Assembly (NCBI RefSeq): GCF_027921765.1 | Contig: NZ_BSEJ01000001.1 | Location: 62,001 to 126,000, forward strand | DNA from: Microbacterium barkeri | GTDB lineage: Bacteria; Actinomycetota; Actinomycetes; Actinomycetales; Microbacteriaceae | Length of the DNA: 64,000 bases | Direction: 5' to 3' | Shown: positions 53,674-64,000 of the stretch, in pieces | Position numbering within the stretch: position 1 is the stretch's first letter | How the letters are laid out: every line of letters starts with the position of its first letter | Notes under the pieces: model-generated | What the model was told of the DNA's origin: nothing | What the model saw: the letters and a program-made list of their open reading frames with translations, nothing else | Databases searched by the model: none | Made by a program: the position numbers and the translations under genes

Positions 53674-55077
53674 TCAGATGCGGTGACGCGCGAGCGACGC
53701 GCGCGGCACGGCGTACACGAGCGCCGTGATCGCGAGCAGCGCGGCATAGAGGGCGATGAAGCCCCAGAAGGCGAGCGTGTAGCCGCCCGTCGCGGCCTGC
53801 GAGGCGTTGAGCACCTGAGGGATGACGAAGCCGCCGTAGGCGCCGATCGCCGAGATGAGCCCGAGCGCCGCCGAGGCCTTGCGCTGGGTGCCGACCGAGT
53901 GCGCCTCTCCGGCCGTGGCCGCGCCGCGCGCGGCGAAGATGCTCGGGATCATCCGGTACGTCGCGCCGTTGCCGATGCCCGTCGCGAGGAACAGCACGAG
54001 GAAGCACGCGAGGAAGATCCAGAAGCTCCCGAGGGGGAGGGTGAGGATGAGCGCGAGCGTGGCGGCGATCATGAGCGCGAACGCGGCGATGGTCATCCGC
54101 GCGCCGCCGATGCGGTCGGCGAGCCGGCCGCCGTACGGGCGGGCGACCGATCCGACGAGCGCTCCGAGGAAGGCGAGCGTGAGCGACGCCGAGCCGACCT
54201 GGAAGGTCGAGAACGCGGGGAACTGATCGGCGATGAGCTTGGGGAACACGCTCGCGAAGCCGATGAACGAGCCGAACGTGCCGATGTAGAGGAGGGCCAT
54301 GAGCCACAGGTGCGGCTCGCGGAGCGCGGCGGCCGCGCCCGCGACGTCGGCCTTCGCCGTCGAGAGGTTGTCCATGAAGCGCCATGCGCCCCACATCGCG
54401 ACGAGGATGAGCGGAACCCACATCCATCCGGCGAGCTGGATGTTCAGCGTGCCGGCCGCGCCGAGCGTCACGACGATCGGGACGAGCAGCTGCGCGACCG
54501 ACGTGCCGATGTTTCCGCCCGCGGCGTTCAGGCCGAGCGCCCAGCCCTTCTCCCGCTGGGGGAAGAAGTAGGTGATGTTCGCCATCGAGCTCGCGAAATT
54601 GCCGCCGCCGACGCCCGCGAGCGCGGCGACGAGGAGCAGCACGCCGAACGGGGTGTCCGGGTTCTGGACGACGATCCCGAGCAGGATCGTCGGGACGAGC
54701 AGGAGCCCCGCCGACACGATCGTCCAGTTGCGGCCGCCGAAGCGCGCGACCGCGAAGGTGTACGGGAAGCGCAGCGTCGCGCCGACGAGGCTCGGCAGGG
54801 AGATGAGCCAGAACTGCTCGCCGCTCGCGAGCGCGAACCCGGCGCTCGGCAGCATCACGACGACGATGCTCCAGAGCTGCCAGACGATGAAGCCGAGGAA
54901 CTCGGCGAAGATCGACCATCCGAGGTTGCGCCGCGCGATGCGCCGGCCGGTGCTCTGCCAGAACGCCGGATCCTCGGCGTCCCAGCCGTCGACCCAGCGG
55001 CCGGGGCGGACGACGAGAGACGAGGCGGATGAGGGGAGGGTGGTGCTCTCGGGGGTGGTGCTCGTTGGCGTGGCCAT
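53674..55077 (-). CDS. narK: NarK-type nitrate/nitrite transporter (MFS)
   Basis: A 467-aa member of the nitrate/nitrite porter family with about twelve membrane helices. The nitrate signatures are visible: GGGNFASSMANITYFFP and GLNAAGGNIGTSVAQ. The cytosolic N-terminus carries a Thr/Ser-rich segment before WDAEDPAFWQSTGRRIARRN. ATG 55077 with AGGAG five nucleotides upstream is chosen; an upstream start at 55140 would run into the promoter. It supplies the substrate for the neighbouring reductase. Confidence 0.93.
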   Translation of the reverse strand: MATPTSTTPESTTLPSSASSLVVRPGRWVDGWDAEDPAFWQSTGRRIARRNLGWSIFAEFLGFIVWQLWSIVVVMLPSAGFALASGEQFWLISLPSLVGATLRFPYTFAVARFGGRNWTIVSAGLLLVPTILLGIVVQNPDTPFGVLLLVAALAGVGGGNFASSMANITYFFPQREKGWALGLNAAGGNIGTSVAQLLVPIVVTLGAAGTLNIQLAGWMWVPLILVAMWGAWRFMDNLSTAKADVAGAAAALREPHLWLMALLYIGTFGSFIGFASVFPKLIADQFPAFSTFQVGSASLTLAFLGALVGSVARPYGGRLADRIGGARMTIAAFALMIAATLALILTLPLGSFWIFLACFLVLFLATGIGNGATYRMIPSIFAARGAATAGEAHSVGTQRKASAALGLISAIGAYGGFVIPQVLNASQAATGGYTLAFWGFIALYAALLAITALVYAVPRASLARHRI

Positions 55078-55124
55078 GGCGTCTCCTGATGAGAGGTCCG
55101 ACAGCGGAAAGGGATGCGCCTCCG

Positions 55125-55189
55125 ACGCTAGGGGGCGCATGTTTCCGCGTGCGGGGGAGGCGGTGACGGACGCATCACCGTCCCGTCAC
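55125..55189 (-). promoter_or_regulatory. narK promoter with GlnR-like array
   Basis: On the minus strand, half sites GTGAC (starting 55189), GTGAT (55178), GTCAC (55167), a poor CCCCG (55156) and GAAAC (55145) are exactly 11 bp apart. A TAGCGT -10 (55125-55130) follows 10 nt after the last one. This is where an activator such as GlnR would sit. Confidence 0.6.
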
Positions 55190-55207
55190 GCGCCGCGCCC
55201 GGCCGCG

Positions 55208-55234
55208 ATGACCGTCGTGTGACATGCCGGAAAC
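55208..55234 (+). promoter_or_regulatory. Second GlnR-like site between narK and trmD
   Basis: ATGAC (55208), GTGAC (55219) and GAAAC (55230) with 6-nt spacers. The last two form a perfect GTnAC-N6-GAAAC. It points towards trmD but may act on narK from a distance. Confidence 0.5.
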
Positions 55235-55250
55235 ACGGCTCCGGCGCTCC

Positions 55251-55256
55251 TAGACT
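55251..55256 (+). promoter_or_regulatory. Start-proximal -10 element of trmD
   Basis: TAGACT ends 6 nt before the trmD ATG; the six intervening bases are all G. It shows that trmD has its own, probably leaderless, promoter now that it is detached from rimM. Confidence 0.6.
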
Positions 55257-55262
55257 GGGGGG

Positions 55263-55961
55263 ATGCGCATCGACATCGTCACGATCTTCCCGGCGTTCTT
55301 CGATGTGCTCGACGTCTCCCTCATCGGCAAGGCGCGCGATCGCGGGCTGCTCGACCTGCGCGTCCACGATCTGCGCGATGCGACGCACGACCGGCACCGC
55401 ACGGTCGACGACACGCCGTACGGCGGCGGGGCCGGCATGGTCATGAAGCCCGAGCCGTGGGGCGAGATGCTCGACGACGTGCTCGGCGACGACGCGGTGC
55501 TCATCGTCCCGTCGCCCGCGGGGGAGCGGTTCACGCAGGCCGTCGCGCGCGAGCTCGCCGACGAGCGCCAGCTCGTCTTCGCGTGCGGGCGCTACGAGGG
55601 GATCGACCAGCGGGTCATCGACCACTACGCCGAGCGCGGTCGCGTGCGGCTCGTGAGCCTCGGCGACTACGTCCTCAACGGGGGCGAGGTCGCCGCGATG
55701 GCGATGATCGAGGCCGTCGCGCGGCTCGTGCCGGGGGTCGTCGGCAACCCGGAGAGCCTCGTGGAGGAGTCGCACGAGATCGGCCTGCTCGAGTACCCGA
55801 TCTACACGAAGCCCGCCGTCTGGCGCGGCCTCGAGGTGCCGCCCGTGCTGCTGAGCGGGAACCACGGTGCGGTCGACGCCTGGCGCAGGGAGCAGAGCAT
55901 CGAGCGGACGCGCCGCGTCCGCCCCGACCTCCTGCCGGACGAGCTCCGCGCGGGCGAGTAG
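55263..55961 (+). CDS. trmD: tRNA (guanine(37)-N1)-methyltransferase
   Basis: SPOUT-class enzyme that methylates G37 of tRNAs and prevents frameshifting. At 232 aa it is complete. Motifs: [50 protein letters not shown], and the knot region [20 protein letters not shown]. It is flanked on both sides by nitrate genes rather than by rimM and rplS. It converges on the nitrite operon with 15 nt between. Confidence 0.96.
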   Translation: MRIDIVTIFPAFFDVLDVSLIGKARDRGLLDLRVHDLRDATHDRHRTVDDTPYGGGAGMVMKPEPWGEMLDDVLGDDAVLIVPSPAGERFTQAVARELADERQLVFACGRYEGIDQRVIDHYAERGRVRLVSLGDYVLNGGEVAAMAMIEAVARLVPGVVGNPESLVEESHEIGLLEYPIYTKPAVWRGLEVPPVLLSGNHGAVDAWRREQSIERTRRVRPDLLPDELRAGE

Positions 55962-55976
55962 CGCCGCGAGGCGGCC

Positions 55977-56261
55977 CTACCGAGCCGCGCCGTCGCGCCA
56001 CTGCGCGGCGAGAGCCGCGACGAGGCGCACGGCAGCCTCCGCCTCGTCGGCGGATCCGCCGCGCCGTCCTGCCGCGAGGCCCGCGAGGAAGGCGCTCACG
56101 GGCGCGGCCGGCCGCGCGACGTCGTGGGCCACATCGCGCGCGAGGTCGAGGACGAGCGCGATCGAGACCTCCTCGCGCGGCAGGTCGAGCCGCTCGCACA
56201 CGGCGTCGACCCAGGTGTCGAGTGCCTCCGGAGGGAGGGTCCGGTCAGTGGTCTCGGTCAT
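55977..56261 (-). CDS. DUF6457-family protein, MobA partner
   Basis: A 94-aa helical protein of unknown function. The pattern PPEALDTWVDAVCERLDL and LDLARDVAHDVARPAAPVSAF resembles DUF6457 proteins. It overlaps the mobA-like gene by 17 nt and ends the nitrite operon, so an accessory role in molybdenum-cofactor handling is a reasonable guess. No catalytic motif seen. Confidence 0.6.
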   Translation of the reverse strand: MTETTDRTLPPEALDTWVDAVCERLDLPREEVSIALVLDLARDVAHDVARPAAPVSAFLAGLAAGRRGGSADEAEAAVRLVAALAAQWRDGAAR

Positions 56262-56823
56262 GGTGCCGCCCTTCGCCGCGTGCCCGCTCCAGATCCTGCC
56301 AGGTGTCGACGTCGGCGACCACTCCCTCATTCGCGCGGACGACCGAGATCGAGAGCTCGGCGATGAGCTCGCGGAACGACGCACCGGCGACGGGGATGCG
56401 CTTGGCGCGCTCGCGCAGCGCGCGCGTGCGGTAGCGGCCCACGAGCCACTGCGGACGCCCGCTCTCGTCGGCGAGGCACACGCCGTCGCCCGGGGGCAGG
56501 AGCGCCGCCGCGTCGTCGAGCACTCGGACCGCCTCCTCGACGCGAGGGAGGTCGGTGGCGAGCACGAGCACGCTCTCGGCGTCGACATGCGGCAGCGCGG
56601 CGGCCACCGCGGCGACGGGGCCGCCGTACTCCGGCTCCTCGCGCACCCAGAGGACGCCCTCGACTCCCGGACGCGGAGGGCCCACGACGACGACCGGGGC
56701 GCAGCCCGCGGCGGCGTCGAGCGCGCGGGCGAGGAGGGAGCGCCCATCGACCTCGAGCAGGGGCTTGTCGACGCCGCCGAGCCGGGACGCCCGCCCGCCC
56801 GCGAGGAGGATGGCCGCGGTCAT
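56245..56823 (-). CDS. mobA: MobA-like molybdenum cofactor guanylyltransferase
   Basis: A 192-aa nucleotidyltransferase expected to attach GMP to molybdopterin, making the dinucleotide cofactor used by the nitrate reductase. N-terminal GTP-binding motif LLAGGRASRLGGVDKPLLEV, then LVLATDLPRVEEAVR as the metal-binding strand. It is shorter than some MobA proteins. It overlaps the chelatase gene upstream (ATGA) and the DUF6457 gene downstream by 17 nt. A related nucleotidyltransferase activity cannot be excluded. Confidence 0.82.
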   Translation of the reverse strand: MTAAILLAGGRASRLGGVDKPLLEVDGRSLLARALDAAAGCAPVVVVGPPRPGVEGVLWVREEPEYGGPVAAVAAALPHVDAESVLVLATDLPRVEEAVRVLDDAAALLPPGDGVCLADESGRPQWLVGRYRTRALRERAKRIPVAGASFRELIAELSISVVRANEGVVADVDTWQDLERARGEGRHHDRDH

Positions 56824-57524
56824 GCCGCGGGCAGGAGCGCGAGCGCGTCGCGGTACCGCTCCGCCACGATGGCCGCGACGCGGCGGTCCGCGCCGAGCGG
56901 CGCGGTCACGACGTCGGCGCCGGCCTGGCGCACGAGGTTCGCGAAGAAGCCGGGCGCGAGGACGTAGCTCGCCGCGATGACGCGCGCTGCACCGGCCGCG
57001 CGGGCGGCCTCGACGGCGTCGGGGATGCGCGGATCGGCCCCCGCCGCGTACCCGATCGTCACGGGGACGGGCAGCACGCGACGCAGGCGCGCGGCGACCC
57101 CCTCGACATCGGCGACCGAAGCCGGGTTGGTCGATCCCGCCGCCGCGAGCACGACGTGATCGCCGTCGCGTCGGCCGGCCTCTGGCGCGTCGGCCTCGTC
57201 GAGTCGGGCCTCGAGGACGAGCGCGAGCAGGTCGTGGGGCCCGAGCGCCGGGGCCTTGACCACGTGCGGGAACGGCGCCACGGCGCGCGCGATGTCGACC
57301 TCGGTGTGGAACCCGGTCGAGAGGAGGAGCGGGACGACGACGGCGGGCCCGTCGGCTGCCACCCGGGCGACGACGTCGCCGACCTCGGGCTCCTCGACGT
57401 CGACGAACGCCTGCTCGACGCGCACATCCGGCAGGAGCGTGCGCACCTCGTCGACGAGCGCCCGCACGGCCTCGCGGCCCTCCTCGAAGCGGGTGCCGTG
57501 CGAGCACGCGATGAGCGTCGTCAT
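56820..57524 (-). CDS. Sirohydrochlorin chelatase (CbiX/SirB type)
   Basis: A 234-aa chelatase expected to insert iron into sirohydrochlorin for the nitrite reductase siroheme. The N-terminal motif LIACSHGTRFEEGREAV supplies the metal-site histidine, and VVVPLLLSTGFHTEVDIARAV the second. The C-terminal half repeats the fold (GSTNPASVADVEGVA), the two-domain form. ATG overlapping the nnaR-like gene stop by 4 nt. Cobalt use is a possible alternative. Confidence 0.87.
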   Translation of the reverse strand: MTTLIACSHGTRFEEGREAVRALVDEVRTLLPDVRVEQAFVDVEEPEVGDVVARVAADGPAVVVPLLLSTGFHTEVDIARAVAPFPHVVKAPALGPHDLLALVLEARLDEADAPEAGRRDGDHVVLAAAGSTNPASVADVEGVAARLRRVLPVPVTIGYAAGADPRIPDAVEAARAAGAARVIAASYVLAPGFFANLVRQAGADVVTAPLGADRRVAAIVAERYRDALALLPAA

Positions 57525-58651
57525 TCCTGGTCCTCCACGTTGAGACGATAGCCGCGCTTGACCACCGTCTTGATGACATCCGGCACCCCGAGCGCCTCGC
57601 GCAGGCGCGCCACGGCCATCTCGACCGCATGCGAGTTCTGGCTCGAGCGCGGGAGGGCGTGCTGCAGCTCGGCGCGCGTGACAACCGCGCCGCGCGCGCG
57701 GAACAGCATGTCGAGCACGTCGATGCCCGTGCGCGAGAGCGGCACGAAGCGCCCCTCGATCACGGCGCCGCCGCTGCGCAGCTCGAAGCGGCCGGCGCTC
57801 GTCTGCGCGTGCGGGGCACCGCCCGCGCCGAAGTAGGCGACGACCGTGCGCACGAGGGAGCCGAGCCGACCCCGCTCGGCGACGACGGGGTGGAGCCGCG
57901 CGTCCTGCAGGGGGCCGGCCGTGATCGGTCCCACGGCGGCGAGGAGGAGCCGGCCCTGGGCTGCGCGGTCGCGGATGTCCTCGAGCGCGTGCGCCGCGGA
58001 GGCCGCGGCGACCCACTCGGCCGCGCCCGGCGCGGACGTGAAGAGCACGGCGTCGACCTCGCCGTCGCCGGCCTGGATGACCGACCGCAGCACGACCTGG
58101 GGGTCGGGCGGCGGGCCCCATCGGTACACGGTGAGGCTCACGACGTCGGCGCCGTGGCTCTCGAACAGCTCGTCGAGGCCGTCGGCGCCCGATCCATGGT
58201 GCTGCACGGCGATCCTGCGCCCCTCGACGCCCTGCGTCACGAGGTACTCGCCGAGCTCCGCGGACGTCTCGGACTCCGCGACCCAATCCGCGGTGAAGCC
58301 CGCCTGCTGGACCGCGCCGCGCGCCTTCGGGCCGCGCGCGACGATCTGCGCGCGTGAGAGGGCGGCCGCGAGCTCGTCGGCGAGATCCGCCTCGAAGGCG
58401 GCCTCCATCCAGCCGCGGAAGCCGACTCCGGTCGTGGCGACGACGATGTCGGGCGGGTTGGCGATGAGCGCGCGCGTCGCGTCGACGAGCGCCTCGTCGT
58501 CGATGTGGGAGACGATCGTCACCGCGGGCGCCTGGCGCACCTGCGCTCCGTGGCGCTCGAGCGCGGCGGCGAGCTCGCCCGCGCGACGGTCGACGGCGAT
58601 GACGACGGTGCAGCCGTCGAGGGCTGCGGAGAGGGGAGGACGTGCGGTCAC
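57521..58651 (-). CDS. HemD-like/winged-helix regulator of the NnaR type
   Basis: A 376-aa two-part protein. Residues 1 to about 270 resemble uroporphyrinogen-III synthase (TVVIAVDRRAGELAAALERH, then VDAVLFTSAPGAAEWVAAAS). Residues about 285-376 are an OmpR-type DNA-binding domain (LSRTGIDVLDMLFRARGAVV to IKTVVKRGYRLNVE). This fusion matches actinobacterial proteins including NnaR, a known nitrate/nitrite assimilation regulator. Embedded in the nitrite operon, it is probably a regulator; residual HemD activity is not excluded. GTG start overlapping cysG. Confidence 0.85.
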   Translation of the reverse strand: MTARPPLSAALDGCTVVIAVDRRAGELAAALERHGAQVRQAPAVTIVSHIDDEALVDATRALIANPPDIVVATTGVGFRGWMEAAFEADLADELAAALSRAQIVARGPKARGAVQQAGFTADWVAESETSAELGEYLVTQGVEGRRIAVQHHGSGADGLDELFESHGADVVSLTVYRWGPPPDPQVVLRSVIQAGDGEVDAVLFTSAPGAAEWVAAASAAHALEDIRDRAAQGRLLLAAVGPITAGPLQDARLHPVVAERGRLGSLVRTVVAYFGAGGAPHAQTSAGRFELRSGGAVIEGRFVPLSRTGIDVLDMLFRARGAVVTRAELQHALPRSSQNSHAVEMAVARLREALGVPDVIKTVVKRGYRLNVEDQE

Positions 58652-59883
58652 GTGGTGGTGTCACCTGCCAGCTCGGGTTCGGGGAGGAGGAGGGATGCGC
58701 GCGCGACGTCTCCGATGACGATCACGGCCGGGTTGCGGACCCCCGCGGCGCGTGCATCGGCGACCGCGGCGGCAAGGGTCGTGCGTGTCGTGCGCTGCTG
58801 CGGGGTGTGCCCGCTCTCGACGATCGCCACCGGGCGGTCCTCCGGCACGCCGTGCGCGAGCGCCGCCGCGACGATGCGCGGGAGCGCCGCGACGCCCATG
58901 AGGAAGACCGTCGTGACAGCGGCATCGGAGAGCGCGGCGAGCGTCGTGTCGGCGATCTCGCCCTGGCCGTTCACGATGTGCACGGACGCGGCGGTTCCGC
59001 GGTGCGTGACCGGGATGCCCGCCGCCTGCGGCACGGAGACGGCGCTCGTCGGCCCGGGGACCACCTCGACCGGCACGCCGGCCGCGAGGCAGGCGGCGAG
59101 CTCCTCGCCGCCGCGGCCGAAGACGAACGGGTCGCCGCCCTTCAGCCGGACCACGCGGCGCCCGGCCTGCGCATGCGCCACGAGGAGCCGGTTGATCTCG
59201 TCCTGCGGCACGGGATGGTGGCCGGGGCGCTTCCCCACATCGATGACGAGCACGTCGGGGTCGAGCTCGGGCAGCAGCGCATCCGCCGGGCCGAGCCGGT
59301 CGGCGACGACGACGTCGGCCTCGGCGAGGAGCCGCCGCGCCCGCACGGTCATGAGGTCGACGGGGCCCGGGCCCCCTCCGACGAGGTCGACGCGGCCGGC
59401 CGCGCCGCCGCGGCGTCGGCGCAGCGGGAGGCGTCCCGAGACGAGGAGCCGCTCGATCGCGTCGCGGAGGCGCGCCGCGCGACCCGGGTCGACCCCGGCG
59501 TCGGACATCACGCCGACGACCACGTCGCCCGAGCGCGTGTCGGCGGCGATCCGCGCGGTGCCGTGCGCGCCATCCGATGCGTTGACGCACAGGACGCGCT
59601 GCGCCTCGCAGAGCGCGGCCACGCGCAGGTCGACCTGCAGGTCGCCCGTCGCCGTGTGCACGAGCCACGCTCCGTCGAGGTCCTCGCGGCGGAACCGCCG
59701 CGGCGCCCAGGGCACGCCGTGAGCCTCCACGAGGTCGCGGACCGCGGGCGAGAGGTCGGGGGCGACGACACGCGGCAGGGCGCCATCGTCGAGGAAGCGC
59801 TGGAGCCGCCGCGCCGTGACCGCGCCGCCGCCGACGAGGAGCACGTCGCGACCGGACAGCGAGACGCCGAGCATCGTGGTCAT
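58648..59883 (-). CDS. cysG: Siroheme synthase (precorrin-2 dehydrogenase and uroporphyrinogen-III methyltransferase)
   Basis: A 411-aa protein. The N-terminal domain has the NAD loop VLLVGGGAVTARRLQRFL and the family strand VLCVNASDG. The C-terminal SUMT domain begins with VDLVGGGPGPVDLMTVRARR and contains RVVRLKGGDPFVFGRGGEE and GPTSAVSVPQAAGIPVTHRG in part. It makes precorrin-2 and sirohydrochlorin; the CbiX-type gene downstream can supply iron chelation. It is 4 nt after nirD, giving a full siroheme route for NirB. Confidence 0.92.
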   Translation of the reverse strand: MTTMLGVSLSGRDVLLVGGGAVTARRLQRFLDDGALPRVVAPDLSPAVRDLVEAHGVPWAPRRFRREDLDGAWLVHTATGDLQVDLRVAALCEAQRVLCVNASDGAHGTARIAADTRSGDVVVGVMSDAGVDPGRAARLRDAIERLLVSGRLPLRRRRGGAAGRVDLVGGGPGPVDLMTVRARRLLAEADVVVADRLGPADALLPELDPDVLVIDVGKRPGHHPVPQDEINRLLVAHAQAGRRVVRLKGGDPFVFGRGGEELAACLAAGVPVEVVPGPTSAVSVPQAAGIPVTHRGTAASVHIVNGQGEIADTTLAALSDAAVTTVFLMGVAALPRIVAAALAHGVPEDRPVAIVESGHTPQQRTTRTTLAAAVADARAAGVRNPAVIVIGDVARASLLLPEPELAGDTTT

Positions 59884-59887
59884 CGGC

Positions 59888-60294
59888 TCACTCCCATCGG
59901 ATGTAGACGTCGTCGCCCTGCTGCGACACGGGCCAGACCCGCAGCGAGCGGGGATCCTTGCCCTGCGTGTCGAGGCACGCCCCCGTCCGGAGGTCGAACA
60001 CCTGCTTGTACATCGGGGACGCGACGGTGGGGGTGTCCTGCCCCGACTCGACGTCCTGTCCGGTCTCGACGAAACGCCTTGTGCCGACGATACCGCGAGA
60101 CATGACGTGCGCGTCGCTGTACGGGTCCAGGTTCGACACGGCGTGGATGGCGCCGCCGGGCAGGAGGAACAGGGCGATCTGCGTGTCGCCGATGAGCGCG
60201 GCGCGGCCGCGCTCGACCTCGAGGTCGGAGACGGCGCACACGCGCACCCAGGAGCGGGCGACGGGGGCCGTCGCGGGATCGGTCTGCGTGAGCG

Positions 60295-60298
<4 letters not shown>
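59888..60298 (-). CDS. nirD: Nitrite reductase small subunit
   Basis: A 136-aa NirD subunit with a Rieske-like fold. The cluster ligands of true Rieske proteins are absent (AHVMSRGIVG replaces the first Cys-X-His), as is normal for NirD. Conserved parts: RVCAVSDLEVERGRAALI, IALFLLPGGAIHAVSNLDP and SPMYKQVFDLRTGACL. ATG overlapping the nirB stop by 4 nt. Confidence 0.94.
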
Positions 60299-62874
<2,576 letters not shown>

Positions 62875-62916
62875 GGCGGCTCCTGCGTTCGAGGGTCACT
62901 TCGAGGTCGTGACACG

Positions 62917-62982
62917 AACGTAGGAGCGCGGTGTTTCCCGTCTGCGCGGCCGGGGGTTTCCCCGAGCGAACGTTTCGCTCAC
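62917..62982 (-). promoter_or_regulatory. nirB promoter with weak GlnR-like array
   Basis: Minus-strand -10 TACGTT (62917-62922). Upstream, elements 11 bp apart read GTGAG (62982), GTTCG (62971), GAAAC (62960), CCGCG (62949), GGAAA (62938). Only GAAAC is a perfect half site. A dyad GAGCGAA-CGT-TTCGCTC (62964-62980) overlaps this region and could instead be the map terminator. Confidence 0.45.
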
Positions 62983-63013
62983 AACCGCCTGAGCGGCGGA
63001 TGTGAGGACGGCG

Positions 63014-63787
63014 TCAGAGGTGCGAGCGGTCCGTCAGGACGATCGGGCCGTCCTCCGTGATCGCGATGGTGTGCTCGCTGTGCGCGCCGCGCGAGCCGTC
63101 CGCGCTGCGCAGCGTCCAGCCATCCGGGTCGGTGACGAGCTCGTCGGTGCTCTGCAGGAACCACGGCTCGATCGCGATGACGAGACCCGGCTTGAGCGGG
63201 AAGCCGCGCCCGGGGCGGCCGTCGTTCGGGATGTGCGGGTCGCCGTGCATGATGCGGCCCACGCCGTGGCCGCCGAAGTCGGTGTTGATCGAGAGGCCGT
63301 CGGCACGCGCGATCTGCGAGATGGCCGCGGAGATGTCGCCCACGCGATTGCCCACCGTCGCGGCGGCGATCGCCGCGTCGAGCGCGCGCTCGGTCGTGTC
63401 GATGAGGGCGAGGTCCTCGTCGCGCGGGGTGCCGACGACGAACGAGACAGCGGAGTCGGCGACCCAGCCGTCGATCGAGACCGCGAAGTCGAGCGTGACG
63501 AGGTCGCCGTCGCGCAGCGCGTAGTCGTGCGGGAGCCCGTGGAGGACCGCGTCGTTGATCGACGTGCAGATGACCTTGCCGAACGGGCTCGCGCCGAACG
63601 ACGGGTGGTAGTCGATGTAGCACGACTCGGCCCCTGCCCGGCGGATGAGCTCGTGCGCGCGACGGTCGATCGCGAGGAGGTTCGTGCCGACCTTCGTCTC
63701 CTCGCGAAGGGTCGCGAGGGTCTCCGCGACGAACCGGCCAGCCGGCCGCATCTGCTCGATCTCGGCCGGGGTGCGCAGTTCGATCAT
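63014..63787 (-). CDS. map: Type I methionine aminopeptidase
   Basis: Removes the initiator methionine from nascent proteins. About 257 aa. Metal ligands sit in the usual blocks: DGDLVTLDFAVSIDGWVADS (two Asp), GGHGVGRIMHGDP (His), AIEPWFL (Glu) and HSEHTIAITEDG (Glu). ATG 63787 is chosen because it begins the conserved IELRTPAEIEQMRPAGR; a start at 63973 would add 62 unrelated residues. No zinc-finger extension is present. Confidence 0.94.
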   Translation of the reverse strand: MIELRTPAEIEQMRPAGRFVAETLATLREETKVGTNLLAIDRRAHELIRRAGAESCYIDYHPSFGASPFGKVICTSINDAVLHGLPHDYALRDGDLVTLDFAVSIDGWVADSAVSFVVGTPRDEDLALIDTTERALDAAIAAATVGNRVGDISAAISQIARADGLSINTDFGGHGVGRIMHGDPHIPNDGRPGRGFPLKPGLVIAIEPWFLQSTDELVTDPDGWTLRSADGSRGAHSEHTIAITEDGPIVLTDRSHL

Positions 63788-64000
63788 GGGGGTGTCCTCT
63801 CGCTCGAACCTCCATTCTCCCCGATGCGCGGCGAGGGGCGGCACCCGCGGATCGTGGCGCGGGTCCTGGTGTGAGACAATGGGATGTCGTGCTGTGACGA
63901 CCGCGCCCGTCGGCGCGGGCCGTTTCGCGCTCTGCCGCAGGGGAGCCGAGGGTCCACGGGATCCCACATGCACGTGCGATACCCCATTTTCGAAGGCGGT
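63788..64000. other. Intergenic region at the window edge
   Basis: No complete gene. A 7-bp hairpin CCGCGCC-N4-GGCGCGG lies at 63901-63918, and GGGATCCC at 63958-63965. An open frame on the plus strand starts at ATG 63968 (MHVRYPIFEGG) and runs off the end; it is too short to judge. GAGACAAT at 63873-63880 could be a -10 for a rightward transcript with a leader of about 80 nt. Confidence 0.35.

Noticed and set aside
49565..54919. Very long open frame (1784 codons) on the minus strand opposite the nitrate reductase
   Set aside because: Its length comes from high GC and codon-position bias; it is Arg/Ala/Gly-rich low-complexity sequence, except that its left end is simply a shifted frame of narK. 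Similar shadows lie opposite smc and glpD.

Overview
The window is GC-rich actinobacterial chromosome. The order leuCD-murA-gpsA-ddl-thiL, recG-coaD-yceD-rpmF-rnc-mutM, smc-ftsY, ffh and rpsP-khpA-rimM points to Microbacteriaceae, probably Microbacterium or a close relative; this is inferred from gene order and protein style, not from a 16S gene. No rRNA, tRNA, CRISPR array or insertion sequence was seen. Many genes begin with GTG, and many neighbours overlap by GTGA or ATGA.

Layout. 1-6492: leucine synthesis (leuCD), cell wall and phospholipid genes (murA, an acyltransferase, gpsA, ddl). 6499-13870: core genes DUF3515 lipoprotein, thiL, rsmD, recG, coaD, yceD, rpmF, rnc, mutM. 13871-15516: an accessory pocket with an unknown gene and a SatD-family gene behind nested inverted repeats. 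15517-19455: cofD and a minus-strand unit with a possible 42-aa leader peptide, a 94-aa protein and two tandem GNAT acetyltransferases. 19595-25680: smc, an RsmC-like methyltransferase, ftsY and a DUF2004 gene. 25687-32956: an Opp/Dpp-type ABC transporter divergent from lipBA, then a TetR regulator. 32969-36650: ffh, an EamA exporter, a LysR regulator and a broken VOC-family gene. 36664-41872: glycerol genes (glpD, glpF, glpK) with a divergent SorC-type regulator. 41885-46838: a siderophore uptake operon behind a DtxR/IdeR-type iron box. 46858-49440: a GCS2-type ligase and rpsP-khpA-rimM. 49441-62982: a nitrate/nitrite assimilation region. 63014-63787: map.

The nitrate/nitrite region is the most distinctive part. 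It holds a single-chain nitrate reductase fused to a flavodoxin/FAD/NADPH reductase, a NarK transporter, NirBD nitrite reductase, siroheme synthesis enzymes (CysG-type and CbiX), a HemD-winged-helix protein of the NnaR type, and MobA with a DUF6457 protein. It surrounds trmD and separates trmD from rimM, which are normally neighbours. Arrays of GlnR-like half sites spaced exactly 11 bp apart lie in front of the reductase and narK, with a weaker one before nirB, so GlnR/NnaR control is likely.

A second theme is promoter structure. At least eleven genes carry a TANNNT hexamer ending 6-7 nt before the start codon, which suggests leaderless transcripts. Other regulatory signals include a SatD operator, a related 13-bp box abutting both -10 elements between the ABC transporter and lipBA, a glycerol operator, and an iron box overlapping a -10. 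Two gene anomalies are a gpsA tail overlapping ddl by 101 nt, explainable by one lost C, and the VOC-family gene lacking its N-terminal half.
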